Of a DNA stretch of 64,000 nt, positions 43,769-52,348 are shown piece by piece. Source of the stretch: an uncultured Bacteriovoracaceae bacterium (GTDB taxonomy: Bacteria; Bdellovibrionota; Bacteriovoracia; Bacteriovoracales; Bacteriovoracaceae); NCBI GenBank assembly GCA_937931205.1, contig CALHBF010000015.1, positions 124,001-188,000 of the forward strand. The letters run 5' to 3'. The stretch's first letter is position 1. Each line of letters begins with the position of its first letter. The notes below the pieces were generated by a model. That model worked only from the letters and a program-made list of their open reading frames with translations, was not told the origin of the DNA and did not search any database. The translations under genes were made by a program, and so were the position numbers.

Positions 43769-44044
43769 ATGGATAAGCAGAACGTTGTAGATTTTAACAT
43801 TTTTAAGAATTCAAAGAATAATGGTCAGAAGGCCAAGATTTATGAGGAGTACGTCCAGTCTCTTTCTAACTCTCAATTGGAAATTGAAGTAAATAATCTT
43901 CTTAATATCTTCTCTGAGGATAATTATGGGGATGACTACTTTACTAAAGGGAAACTGATCCTCAAAGAAATCAGCAGCCGTACAGACCTACAAGTGCGTC
44001 CTAAGCTTGAAAAGATGAACGCTGAAGTTCTCCGCCTACTCTAA
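43769..44044 (+). CDS. Small conserved-looking hypothetical protein
   Basis: A 91-residue cytoplasmic protein, helical and acidic (QLEIEVNNLLNIFSED, then ILKEISSRTDLQVRPKLEKM). No cysteine or membrane segment, no known family. A GAGG site seven bases before the ATG supports the start. Its long GC-rich leader and good promoter suggest it is regulated and expressed alone. Confidence 0.55.
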   Translation: MDKQNVVDFNIFKNSKNNGQKAKIYEEYVQSLSNSQLEIEVNNLLNIFSEDNYGDDYFTKGKLILKEISSRTDLQVRPKLEKMNAEVLRLL

Positions 44045-44048
44045 TCAC

Positions 44049-44087
44049 AAAAAAAAAGGGCCTTGAGATTTTAAAACCTCAAGGCCC
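44049..44087 (-). terminator. Terminator after the 126-residue exported protein gene
   Basis: On the minus strand GGGCCTTGAG, a ten-base loop, CTCAAGGCCC and then nine T: canonical. It lies 18 bases past the minus-strand stop and also ends the plus-strand gene. Confidence 0.85.
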
Positions 44088-44104
44088 CTGCAAATCAACT
44101 AAAA

Positions 44105-44485
44105 TTAAAATCCAGAAAGCTCGCAAGCATTAAGCATATTTGGATCAATGCGATCTTCAATAATATCTAAAGTCATTAGTGTTTCTTGTGCTTCACCAAC
44201 AGTTGCAACAACTTCAGCATCTCTTCCACACTGAGTAGAAAAAGTGCGCGCTAATGAGATGTGAGAAGAAGCTCTTTTGCGAAGAAAAGAAATGTAATTA
44301 ACAAGATCTTTTGCTTTTCCACATTGTGTTCTGTTCACAATTCTTCCCGGAATGATGTCAGAAGAAAGATGAGTTGAGTCGATCAGGTTCTCATAACTTT
44401 GAAGAACATTGCTTCGAAGAGCGGAACAATCGGCAAAAACGGAAGTTGAAAAAAGGACAGAAGACACGATGAAAGCTTTAAGCAT
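44105..44485 (-). CDS. Small secreted protein with four cysteines
   Basis: A 126-residue exported protein (signal MLKAFIVSSVLFSTSVFA). The mature part has four cysteines (DCSALRS, TQCGKAKD, TQCGRDAE, LNACELSG), likely two disulfides, and helices rich in serine and leucine. No family recognised. It is transcribed alone, between the hybrid kinase leader and a shared terminator. Confidence 0.55.
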   Translation of the reverse strand: MLKAFIVSSVLFSTSVFADCSALRSNVLQSYENLIDSTHLSSDIIPGRIVNRTQCGKAKDLVNYISFLRKRASSHISLARTFSTQCGRDAEVVATVGEAQETLMTLDIIEDRIDPNMLNACELSGF

Positions 44486-44569
44486 AAATCTCCCCTTGGA
44501 CTTGAAATGATTGAGTCCAGATACTAGGAGTAAGCGTAAGAGTCAAAATAAAAAATCAAGTATTTGCGT

Positions 44570-46045
44570 TTAGCTTTTTAGGGGTGTTTCTATGTACTTG
44601 TTTACCTTTAAAATCAAAGATTCTAGATCTAAAGGTTTTGTAATTATTTCAGAGTAGAAGGCCCGATCCACCTCTTCCTTAACGACATTAGGAGCTGCTG
44701 TTAAGAATAATAATGGAACATTAGAAATATGAAATTTCTCACGACTCTCCATCAGGTCAGCCGACTTCATTTGAGACATTTGATAATCAGAGAGAATCAT
44801 TCCTGGAATTTCTTTTGTCTGGGATAAAAACTCTAGAGCTGAACTCGGATTATCAAAGGATTCTATATGATAACCTTCAGCGTTTAGTGCCCAACTGAGA
44901 ACATCACGTAAATCTTCATCATCATCAATCAGGAAGATCTTCTTATTTTTTTGTTTATCAGTTAACTCCATCGACAATGGAAGAGAAAAGAAAAAGCAAC
45001 TTCCACCGTTTTCTGCATTTTTAAAATGAATCATTCCCTGATGGGCCTCAACAATTGTTTTACAAATATACAATCCCAACCCAGAACCGGAGCAGCCACT
45101 TTTTCCAGTCCAATACTTTTCAAAGATTTTTGCTCCTTCATTTTCTTCAATTCCTGGCCCAGAATCTTCTACCACAAAATGAATTGAGCCCTTCTCGACA
45201 TGGGAAGTGATTAAAACACTGGAATGCTGAGGACTAAACTTTAAAGCATTGGTGAGAAGATTTAATAGAACCTGGAATACTTTATTTTTATCTACGAAAA
45301 TGAGAGGTAAATCAGGGGACAATGTTTTTTTAATTTTCAAACTGTTTCTCTTGGCAATTGGACGAACAATCTCAATGACCTCATCAATTAATTTCTCAAC
45401 ATCAATTGATGACCTTGTCAGAGAGGTTAAAACGTTGCGAGAGCGATCAAAATTTAAAAGATCATTGACCATAATACTTAGTCGATCTGTTGTTTTTACA
45501 ATCCTCGTTGAATGCTTCTTAACCTCCTCCTCTAGAGGAGAATGATTCATCTTCTTTGCAAGTCTAGTAAGGATCTGAGCATCAAGTCGAATAGCATTTA
45601 GTGGATTTTTAAGATCATGAGAAATAATGGCAAGTGTCTGTCCATTATCTTCCTGAATTTTCTCAGCAAAGTTTTGATTTCTCTCTAAGTTCTCAATGGA
45701 TCTCCTACTTTTTACTTCATTTACCTGCAAATGAAGCTCACTTGAGTTTAATTCATTCAGAAAGCGAATCATTCCAAGATCAAGGTATTCATTGATTACT
45801 GAGGCAGAAATATAATTCTCTAAAATGATAAATATCCAATGTAGAGGATACTTCATTCGTATTTTTTGGATCTCTGAGAATTTCATCTGAGAAGGAAGAA
45901 GGATAATATCATTCTTTTTTAAACTCTGATGACCAAGTCTTGTACATTCAACTCTATTTTCTTTGGAAAAGTTCAAAAGACTATTTAACTTCTTTTGATC
46001 AAAATCTTGGAAATGGAAAACCATTTCTTCTTCACAAAAAAACAT
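44570..46045 (-). CDS. Soluble hybrid histidine kinase
   Basis: A 491-residue cytoplasmic kinase with no membrane helix. Residues about 1-115 look like a receiver that has lost its phospho-acceptor (KKNDIILLPSQM, then IIL...Y and a final helix). His143 is in AIISHDLKNPLNAIRLDAQI, the ATPase has NLLTNALKFS, DSGPGIEE and GSGLGLYI, and a true receiver follows at about 371-491 with IDDDED, Asp420 (LSDYQMS) and Lys470. Such pseudo-receiver/kinase/receiver proteins often relay to an HPt protein; one is encoded 127 bases upstream on the same strand. The ATG at 46024 is an alternative start. Output is unknown. Confidence 0.85.
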   Translation of the reverse strand: MFFCEEEMVFHFQDFDQKKLNSLLNFSKENRVECTRLGHQSLKKNDIILLPSQMKFSEIQKIRMKYPLHWIFIILENYISASVINEYLDLGMIRFLNELNSSELHLQVNEVKSRRSIENLERNQNFAEKIQEDNGQTLAIISHDLKNPLNAIRLDAQILTRLAKKMNHSPLEEEVKKHSTRIVKTTDRLSIMVNDLLNFDRSRNVLTSLTRSSIDVEKLIDEVIEIVRPIAKRNSLKIKKTLSPDLPLIFVDKNKVFQVLLNLLTNALKFSPQHSSVLITSHVEKGSIHFVVEDSGPGIEENEGAKIFEKYWTGKSGCSGSGLGLYICKTIVEAHQGMIHFKNAENGGSCFFFSLPLSMELTDKQKNKKIFLIDDDEDLRDVLSWALNAEGYHIESFDNPSSALEFLSQTKEIPGMILSDYQMSQMKSADLMESREKFHISNVPLLFLTAAPNVVKEEVDRAFYSEIITKPLDLESLILKVNKYIETPLKS

Positions 46046-46172
46046 ATTTACCTACTTCAATAGACCTGTTCCTAACCACTTCAATAACTGCTCAGCATGC
46101 ATCTTCTCCTCCTTAACAAGGAAAAGGTTTCCAAATACTGGCAATGAGCCTGACTTCACAAGTAATACAAAT

Positions 46173-46445
46173 TTAGATTTCAACCTGTACTCCCATTAAC
46201 TCGACCTCCATTCTTTGAATCAGGATTCGAAGTTTTTCCATATCCCTTCTCTTGGCCGCAGTCTCCATCTCATTTCCAATAGGCGCCAGCCTCGGAACTT
46301 CAAAGGTAACTGCATTACCTTTAACTTGGTGGCCGACTCTCAAAGCATGGGAGAAGTCCCCCTGATCCAGGGTAAGTCTTAGTAATTTAATGTCTTCTAA
46401 TCTTCGATCTAAATACTTTTTCTTAAGTTCTATAGGTAGCTTCAT
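46173..46445 (-). CDS. HPt-domain phosphotransfer protein
   Basis: A 90-residue cytoplasmic protein that is one complete HPt domain. The phospho-accepting His39 is in ALRVGHQVKGNAVTFEV, the signature HxxKG motif, within a four-helix bundle. It lies 127 bases upstream of the hybrid kinase on the same strand, so kinase receiver to HPt to a separate response regulator is the likely relay. The final target may be the orphan response regulator at 35493 or one outside the window. The call is strong. Confidence 0.85.
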   Translation of the reverse strand: MKLPIELKKKYLDRRLEDIKLLRLTLDQGDFSHALRVGHQVKGNAVTFEVPRLAPIGNEMETAAKRRDMEKLRILIQRMEVELMGVQVEI

Positions 46446-46535
46446 AAGGCACCTGCCGTGCTTAAGGGTTAGGGAATCGGGCGGGATAATAGTCGCAACT
46501 TCCGTAATGAGGCAAACTTCTAGAGCTAAATTTAT

Positions 46536-46552
46536 TCTCTAGATATTAGACA
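46536..46552. promoter_or_regulatory. Palindrome TCTCTA-N5-TAGACA, imperfect copy 3
   Basis: TCTCTA-GATAT-TAGACA matches the cores at 8550 and 34152 except for one base. It lies 61 bases upstream of the 46613 lipoprotein start and 91 bases upstream of the HPt start on the other strand. Confidence 0.35.
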
Positions 46553-46612
46553 CTCTATGTATAAATTTCAGGCCAAGTGGAAGTGAGCAGAGTTTTTAAC
46601 AATAATAGGCCC

Positions 46613-47155
46613 ATGAAAATCAAACTCATTCCTTTCATTTTCATCTTTCTGACCGTGGCATGCTTGCCTGAAAACTACAATTTTAAAGAAAATCCTATAT
46701 ATATTCTTAAGGAAGCTCTCGACTCTCTTCAAAAACGCGATACAGAAAAGTTCGCTCGAATTTCTGGAAAAGAAGCACTATGTCTGTATGGAAATGATTC
46801 AAATCTTCAGACCATTGCGGATAACTTTAGTTACGCTGAACATGATCTTAACCTTGATCATAAAATTATTTCTGCGCAATTCAATGAACCCGTAAAGTTC
46901 GTTGGTTTTTGGTCATATAAAACTGACAGACACCTTTTTGAAATCTCTGATAAACAAAAGCAGAGGATCATGGATGTTGTCATTGATTGTGAATTTGGAA
47001 ATGAAGGTGAAAAGCTAAAAGGTGATAAGCAGAAAGACCCCAAAAACTACAAAATTAAGCAGTGTCGTCTCATTAAAATCACTCCAGTTAAATTCAAAGG
47101 ACTGGCGGTGACGAAGAAGTGTGAAAGCCTTAAGGTGAACCTAGGACCATTGTAA
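46613..47155 (+). CDS. Lipoprotein of unknown function
   Basis: A 180-residue lipoprotein. I take the ATG at 46613, where the signal MKIKLIPFIFIFLTVAC begins, rather than an upstream GTG. The mature part has an AEHDLNLDHKIIS segment, three more cysteines (LCLYG, DCEFGN, QCRLI, KKCES) and a strand-rich C-terminus; the domain VKFVGFWSYKTDRHLFEI is unassigned. The 3' end overlaps the convergent PilZ gene by 15 bases. A copy of the TGTCTA-type palindrome is upstream. Confidence 0.5.
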   Translation: MKIKLIPFIFIFLTVACLPENYNFKENPIYILKEALDSLQKRDTEKFARISGKEALCLYGNDSNLQTIADNFSYAEHDLNLDHKIISAQFNEPVKFVGFWSYKTDRHLFEISDKQKQRIMDVVIDCEFGNEGEKLKGDKQKDPKNYKIKQCRLIKITPVKFKGLAVTKKCESLKVNLGPL

Positions 47156-47704
47156 GCTCTTATAGTCCTGATTAACTTGAGAGCTTAGTGTCGCAATTTT
47201 CTCATCCTCTTTATAACCAAGTACACTCGCTAAAGCCCGGGCCTTTTTTCGAGTATCATCGTCGTAGTTGTAAAGATCAATTAAAGTTTGCAATGTAATG
47301 AGATTGGCCGCAAAGTTCTTAACGTAAAACTCAATCTTTCTTTTATTCATTTCTCTGAGAGAAAGAAACTCCAGACCGAAACTATGATTAAAAACACTTG
47401 AGACATCACGTGACAGCTCCACTCGACGCACAAGCTTTGCCTGAATAGTAAAGGCATTGGACTGGAAATGCTCATGGTTGAAAGTCTTGAGCTGCAATGT
47501 TGAGAAATTTTTTAAAGATTCAATATGAGGAAGACTAATAATGAGATTAATGATCTCAGATTCAGGGATTGAGGGAAGCTCAGTGATGAGCATTCCCCCT
47601 TCAGAAATATTAAGACTTTTTGCTTTGAGAAAGTTCACGCCATCAGAATAGAGGACATCCCCTTTATAAGGTGCTCTTAAATGACGGCGCTGATAAGACT
47701 TCAT
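47141..47704 (-). CDS. PilZ-domain protein
   Basis: A 187-residue cytoplasmic protein. The N-terminal PilZ domain has the c-di-GMP binding RxxxR at Arg6-Arg10 (YQRRHLRAPYKG) and the N-x-S-x-x-G motif at about 34-39 (LNISEGGMLI), then strands to about 115. The remaining 70 residues are helical and end DYKSLQWS. It should bind c-di-GMP and act on motility or surface behaviour. The start overlaps the phoH stop by four bases (ATGA), so it is coupled to that gene. The partner protein is not known. Confidence 0.8.
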   Translation of the reverse strand: MKSYQRRHLRAPYKGDVLYSDGVNFLKAKSLNISEGGMLITELPSIPESEIINLIISLPHIESLKNFSTLQLKTFNHEHFQSNAFTIQAKLVRRVELSRDVSSVFNHSFGLEFLSLREMNKRKIEFYVKNFAANLITLQTLIDLYNYDDDTRKKARALASVLGYKEDEKIATLSSQVNQDYKSLQWS

Positions 47705-49020
47705 AGTAATTTCGAAGCAATCTCCGAAAGTGGTGAACGCTCCCCTACTTGAAGCTTCACATGGGCAACAATCTCTTCACCCTTTAACTTATCAATACAA
47801 TACACAAGACCGTTATTGAGAGTATCTAGGTACGGGTTATCAATCTGCTCACTATCCCCTGTTAGAACAATCTTCGTTCCTTCACCAGCACGAGTGATGA
47901 TTGTTTTAATTTCATGCGGAGTTAAGTTCTGAGACTCATCCACAATCATATATTGTCCAGGAAGAGAACGACCACGAATATAAGTAAGAGGCTCAACGTG
48001 AAGAAGACCTTGGTTGATTAACTCATCCCAAGTCGTCATCTCATTTCTTGCTCTTTGATTTCCGAATAAGAAATCAATATTATCAAAAATCGGCTGCATC
48101 CATGGACCTAGCTTCTCATTGATATCCCCTGGAAGAAAACCAAGGTCTCGTCCCATCGGAACGATCGGACGAGAAACAAGCACTCGTGAATAAGTTTGTT
48201 TTGTGATGGCACACTCAAGTCCTGCTGCAATGGCAAGAAGTGTTTTACCTGTACCGGCCTTACCAACAAGAGAAACCATCGAGATTTCATTGTTTAAAAG
48301 TGCATCAAGAGCAAACTGCTGCTCAATATTCTTTGGATAAATTCCCCATACACCTTCTTTAGGTTTAATAAGAGGAACAATTCCGCCTTTTTTAGCATGG
48401 AAGCGGCCAAGTGCTTTTTTAAAAGGATTATTTTTATCTACAAGGATAAGATATTCGTTCGGATATACTCCTGGAATCTCACCTGCTTCAATCTTTAGAA
48501 AACGTTCTTGTTCAAAAGATTCAATTTTCTCAAGATCCATATTCACGGCCCGTTGACCAGAATAGATATCTTCGATTGTTACATCTGTCGTTTCATAATC
48601 TTCAGCATGAACATTAACAGCGTCTGATTTCAAACGAAGGTTAATATCTTTTGTAATGAGAGTAACATTTTCACCAGCATCTTTAAGCTGAATCGCTGCA
48701 GCAAGAATCAGGTTATCATTAAGATCTAGCTTGATTCCTGAGACAGAAGCACCTTTGTACTCTTTCGTCACGCTGACTTGTAGAACTCCGCCGTTTTCAA
48801 GCTGGATTCCCTCAAAAAGAGAACCTTCGCTGCGAAGCTCATCAATCATGCGCGAAAAGTATCGTGCGTTTCTTCCGTTTTCGTTTTGATCTTTTTTGAA
48901 TCTGTCGAGTTCTTCGATGACTGTAAGAGGGATAAAAACTTTATTGCCCGTGCCGAATTTGTTAATGGCCATTGGGTCAAGTAGTAAGACGTTGGTGTCC
49001 AGAATGAACGTTTTATTCAA
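47701..49020 (-). CDS. PIN-PhoH ATPase
   Basis: A 439-residue protein with an N-terminal PIN nuclease domain (catalytic Asp8 in ILDTNVLLLDP, acids in IEELDRFKK) and a PhoH-like P-loop ATPase from about residue 230 (GKAGTGKTLLAIAAG, Walker B MIVDESQNL). This PIN-PhoH architecture is the YlaK/PhoH2 type, linked to RNA turnover. It is followed by the coupled PilZ gene and preceded at 47 bases by an outer-membrane protein gene, so it may belong to the longer minus-strand run. Domains and length are normal. Confidence 0.9.
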   Translation of the reverse strand: MNKTFILDTNVLLLDPMAINKFGTGNKVFIPLTVIEELDRFKKDQNENGRNARYFSRMIDELRSEGSLFEGIQLENGGVLQVSVTKEYKGASVSGIKLDLNDNLILAAAIQLKDAGENVTLITKDINLRLKSDAVNVHAEDYETTDVTIEDIYSGQRAVNMDLEKIESFEQERFLKIEAGEIPGVYPNEYLILVDKNNPFKKALGRFHAKKGGIVPLIKPKEGVWGIYPKNIEQQFALDALLNNEISMVSLVGKAGTGKTLLAIAAGLECAITKQTYSRVLVSRPIVPMGRDLGFLPGDINEKLGPWMQPIFDNIDFLFGNQRARNEMTTWDELINQGLLHVEPLTYIRGRSLPGQYMIVDESQNLTPHEIKTIITRAGEGTKIVLTGDSEQIDNPYLDTLNNGLVYCIDKLKGEEIVAHVKLQVGERSPLSEIASKLL

Positions 49021-49067
49021 TTACTCCTCCTATCCTTGGTGAGTCTCTTTAATTTAAGGATAGGGAA

Positions 49068-50168
49068 TTAAACGTCGAATGAAAAGTCAAATAAGCTTAA
49101 GTAAAGGAGCAGTCTTCTACTTTTTGTTTGCTTGTAGCCACTGCCCATTTCAAGGTCATAGAACCCTGCCATCAGAGACAGCACACCAAAATCGAGCTTG
49201 GCCCCATAGCTGTAATAGCCACTATTGATTCCTGCCAATAGACTCACAGGACCTACTCCAATCTCTGCTCCCGCTTTAAACCTTTTTGAGAACTCCATGT
49301 CTTGATCCAGATACTTCAGGTCTGTCGCAAAGATATAATGGAACAGATTATATTTTTGTCCGAAGGCCATCCCTAGATTTAACTGACTACGGATGTCGGA
49401 CAAAGGCACTTCACCACTTGTTTTAAATTTTGTATTCCCTATATCCAAATAAGAGAGACCAAAAACAAATTGAGAATTGCGGCTTCTCACCACATGCTCA
49501 ACACCCACGTCATATCCCCAGGTTTTGGCCTTATTTTTCCCTAGCGACTTTAAAATATCTTCCAGCTTTTTACCGGTCAGAGTTCCCATCATTGTAGGTC
49601 CAGTTAAAGCGAGAGTATCTCTAATCCCTTGGCGAGAAATATACTTCGCGCTAACTCCGATACTTGTTTGTTGCCCACCCTGTGGTTTTAATCTCTCATC
49701 ACCCAGTGGAATACCAAAACCGGCGATAAATCCACGATCCGATTTGAAATCCACATCAAGCATTGGATGTGCTTTATTACGAAGAAGAGCATCGTAACTG
49801 TCCGTCGCAATCACATTAAAACCGAAGTTAAAAATCTTAAATCCTGGGGCCGTTCCCATTGAAGCATGAACAGGATAGTTCATTAAAAGATCGGCAACTC
49901 CAGCAGGCTCCTTAGGGACATCATCAAATTTATCCATATCATTAATGACATTGGTTCCAGATAAGTAGCCTTGGAGTGGATAAAGTGTGAAGGATTTTTT
50001 ATGTCTTGCCATTGAGGCCGGATTATAGAAAAGCGTATATGAGTCATCATTGACTGCCGTAAAAGCATCCCCCATCAAAAGGGCCTTCGGGGAGCGCATG
50101 AGTACTTGTTCCGAGAACGCAAAAGCATTACTAGAAAAAGCAAGAATGAGAAGAAGTAATTTCTTCAT
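49068..50168 (-). CDS. Outer-membrane barrel protein, PorV/FadL-like
   Basis: A 366-residue exported barrel; the ATG at 50168 shares the A of the upstream stop (TGATG). The signal is MKKLLLLILAFSSNAFA. The opening LLMGDAFTAVNDDSYTLFYN recurs in PorV and FadL-like barrels, where it forms a hatch at the periplasmic side. Strands alternate to the end (FGVLSLMAGFYDLEMGSGY) and the chain closes YLSLFDFSFDV. It is coupled to the TPR lipoprotein in front; such pairs are common in this group and may form a surface-protein export or transport unit. The substrate is unknown. Confidence 0.75.
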   Translation of the reverse strand: MKKLLLLILAFSSNAFAFSEQVLMRSPKALLMGDAFTAVNDDSYTLFYNPASMARHKKSFTLYPLQGYLSGTNVINDMDKFDDVPKEPAGVADLLMNYPVHASMGTAPGFKIFNFGFNVIATDSYDALLRNKAHPMLDVDFKSDRGFIAGFGIPLGDERLKPQGGQQTSIGVSAKYISRQGIRDTLALTGPTMMGTLTGKKLEDILKSLGKNKAKTWGYDVGVEHVVRSRNSQFVFGLSYLDIGNTKFKTSGEVPLSDIRSQLNLGMAFGQKYNLFHYIFATDLKYLDQDMEFSKRFKAGAEIGVGPVSLLAGINSGYYSYGAKLDFGVLSLMAGFYDLEMGSGYKQTKSRRLLLYLSLFDFSFDV

Positions 50169-51088
50169 CACTCAAATCCCATTTCAAAGAAAGTGAAAAC
50201 AAAAAGTTCTATCTCTCTGTCATCTAATTCAGAACAATCTCCTGCATTACGAACATCAAAAAGATAAGTAAGGCTTGGATCAATGCTGATAAGAATCGCT
50301 TTGAGTGTTGAAATCTTTTCCGAAATATCTTTAAGAACTTTTAATTCTTGAGAATCACCAAAATCTAAACTTCCCAGAGTATCAAGGACATTGTTAATCG
50401 CAATGACACCCTGACAGGCATTGGCCCGACCAGAGGTTGTTGTGATGTCTAAATCTGGGTGCCCGTCACCAGCGGCCTGACAAGCATTTGATGCAGGAAT
50501 GGTATAAAGAGGATTGGGATTAAAGAGATTGGCCACATCAGTGGTATAAGCGAGGAAACAAAGATTCGTCCCTGTATGATTTCCCTTCTTCCCGTTAGCT
50601 GCATTACCAAAATAATTCGTAAATTTTGCGGCCTGTATGACTGAATAAAACAAAAGCTGCATCCCAAGATCTTGGCCTTTTCTTTTACCAAACTGCTCAT
50701 CACGGGCGTCTTGAGACACCACCTCTGTCGATGACAAAATAACATCAAGAGATTTTTTTAGCTGATTAAATTGAGTCAGGTTTGCTGATACCGCAAAAGA
50801 CTTTTTAGAAAGTTCACCGAATACATTGTTGGTATTAATGTTCTGAATTTCAGTAATCACATTAACGATTTCAACATCCCCTTTACAGGCATATGCCGAA
50901 GCTAGGACTTGAAGATAAACAGCATTTTCTAAATCACGGGCCTCATTAAGTTCTTTTAGGGCTTCATCACACTTACCTTTCGACAAATAAGTCTGGGCCC
51001 GATCAATTGAGGAAGCCACCTTCTCATCTTGAGAAGAGCCACATGAAATAAGAGATAGTAATAGAATAAGGAATGTAAACCGCACCAT
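50168..51088 (-). CDS. TPR-type lipoprotein coupled to the outer-membrane protein
   Basis: A 306-residue lipoprotein (lipobox SLISC, Cys16). The first 80 residues are TPR-like (AQTYLSKGKCDEALKELNEA) with a cysteine pair; the rest is helical with several cysteines (NLCFLAYT, NACQAAGD, NACQGVIA) and a conserved glycine/asparagine-rich loop NAANGKKGNHTGTN. It heads the unit with the barrel protein and its ribosome site is folded into a 14-bp hairpin. The gene in front, an aminotransferase, ends 59 bases upstream. A role in loading or capping the barrel is plausible. Confidence 0.6.
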   Translation of the reverse strand: MVRFTFLILLLSLISCGSSQDEKVASSIDRAQTYLSKGKCDEALKELNEARDLENAVYLQVLASAYACKGDVEIVNVITEIQNINTNNVFGELSKKSFAVSANLTQFNQLKKSLDVILSSTEVVSQDARDEQFGKRKGQDLGMQLLFYSVIQAAKFTNYFGNAANGKKGNHTGTNLCFLAYTTDVANLFNPNPLYTIPASNACQAAGDGHPDLDITTTSGRANACQGVIAINNVLDTLGSLDFGDSQELKVLKDISEKISTLKAILISIDPSLTYLFDVRNAGDCSELDDREIELFVFTFFEMGFE

Positions 51089-51090
51089 AG

Positions 51091-51138
51091 GCCTCCTCCT
51101 CTATTATCCCTCATGGTTGGCGATAATTTAGAGGAGGC
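51091..51138 (-). promoter_or_regulatory. Hairpin sequestering the ribosome site of the TPR lipoprotein gene
   Basis: In the minus-strand message TCTCC-type arms pair over 14 bp: CCTCCTCT with AGAGGAGG and ATTATC with GATAAT, separated by a two-base bulge. The 3' arm contains GGAGG of the ribosome site of the gene starting at 51088. It starts eight bases after the aminotransferase stop and has no U-tract, so translation control is more likely than termination. Confidence 0.55.
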
Positions 51139-51146
51139 AAAATCTG

Positions 51147-52346
51147 CTATTGTGCCGTTAGGAATTTAAGCAATTTAGTTAGTGCTTCTTGGAAAGGAAT
51201 CTCTTCTAAAACTAGGGAGATACGGAATGAATTAGGCATCCCAAAGTCTTTACCCGGAACAACCAAAACCCCTACTTCTAGCAACTGAGCGGCAATTTCA
51301 TCCGACCAGTCCTTCTCCCGATCATATTTCTCAAACATTGGCGTACGGGAAAAGTCGATCATGTAATAAAAGCCAGATGTAGACTGATACCAACAATGGG
51401 CCAATTTGCTTTTTCTGAACATCTCTTGGATGAACATGGCATTGAGCCTGATGTGATTTCTTACTGGGGCCAGGAAATGATCAATACTTGAAAAGTTAAA
51501 ATCAATCAGTGCTCGCTGAATAAGCGAGTTTGCTCCGGATGTTGTTTGAGACTGAATTCTTTGCATGGCCTCAACAATCTCTTTTTGAGCAATAGTGAAT
51601 CCAATTCTAAGGCCCGTCGAGGCCAGAGATTTCGAAATAGAATGAACAATAATTGTTCTTTCTAAAAGTTCAGGATCATATTGGTAAAAATAAGTGGGTT
51701 TAGGATCAAAATAGTGAAGATCCGAATAAACCTCATCACTAATCACCAGTAATTGAGGAAATTCTGTCATCAGTAGAGCGAACTCTTTCATCCAACTCTC
51801 AGAATAATGAATCCCTGCAGGGTTATTAGGACTGTTGATGATAATGGCCTTCGTCTTTTGAGAAACCGCTTTGCGAATATCATCAATGGCCGGAGTGAAA
51901 GCATCAAAAACATTTGAACGAACAACCTTTGTTGTTCCTCCCCAAAACTTAATCATTTCAGGATAAGAAACCCAGAATGGAGCAAGAATGATCACCTCGT
52001 CATCTGGATTAATAATCGATCCGAAGACATTATAAAGAGAGTGCTTGGAGCCATTGCTGATAATGCAATCCATACTCTCAATTTTATCAACTCTTCTGTT
52101 ATGCGCATGAGTTTTTAAAAACTTCTGACGTAATTCTTTGAATCCAGCAGAAGGAGGATACTGATAACTTTTTAGGAAATTAATCTGATGCTGTATTTTC
52201 TCAGTAAATTCACTCGTAGGTTTTATCGGTAGTTGCCCGGCCGATAAATTATAAATGACTCTCCCCTCTTCTGTTAATTGAAGGGCCTTCTCATTGAGTC
52301 TCATTGTTACGCTATCAGACGAAGAAAGAGCGCGATTACTCAGCAT
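51147..52346 (-). CDS. Class I/II PLP aminotransferase
   Basis: A 399-residue PLP enzyme of the aspartate aminotransferase fold. The PLP lysine is in HSISKSLASTGLRIGF, the N-terminal hairpin is SAGQLPIKPT, and the conserved SPNNPAGIHYS and ISDEVYSDLHY give the other cofactor contacts. The substrate pair is not decided by these motifs; aspartate or aromatic substrates are likely. It follows coaD by two bases and has GAGGAATAATT before its ATG, overlapping the end of coaD. A large hairpin with the next gene's ribosome site starts just after its stop. Confidence 0.85.
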   Translation of the reverse strand: MLSNRALSSSDSVTMRLNEKALQLTEEGRVIYNLSAGQLPIKPTSEFTEKIQHQINFLKSYQYPPSAGFKELRQKFLKTHAHNRRVDKIESMDCIISNGSKHSLYNVFGSIINPDDEVIILAPFWVSYPEMIKFWGGTTKVVRSNVFDAFTPAIDDIRKAVSQKTKAIIINSPNNPAGIHYSESWMKEFALLMTEFPQLLVISDEVYSDLHYFDPKPTYFYQYDPELLERTIIVHSISKSLASTGLRIGFTIAQKEIVEAMQRIQSQTTSGANSLIQRALIDFNFSSIDHFLAPVRNHIRLNAMFIQEMFRKSKLAHCWYQSTSGFYYMIDFSRTPMFEKYDREKDWSDEIAAQLLEVGVLVVPGKDFGMPNSFRISLVLEEIPFQEALTKLLKFLTAQ

Positions 52347-52348
52347 AA

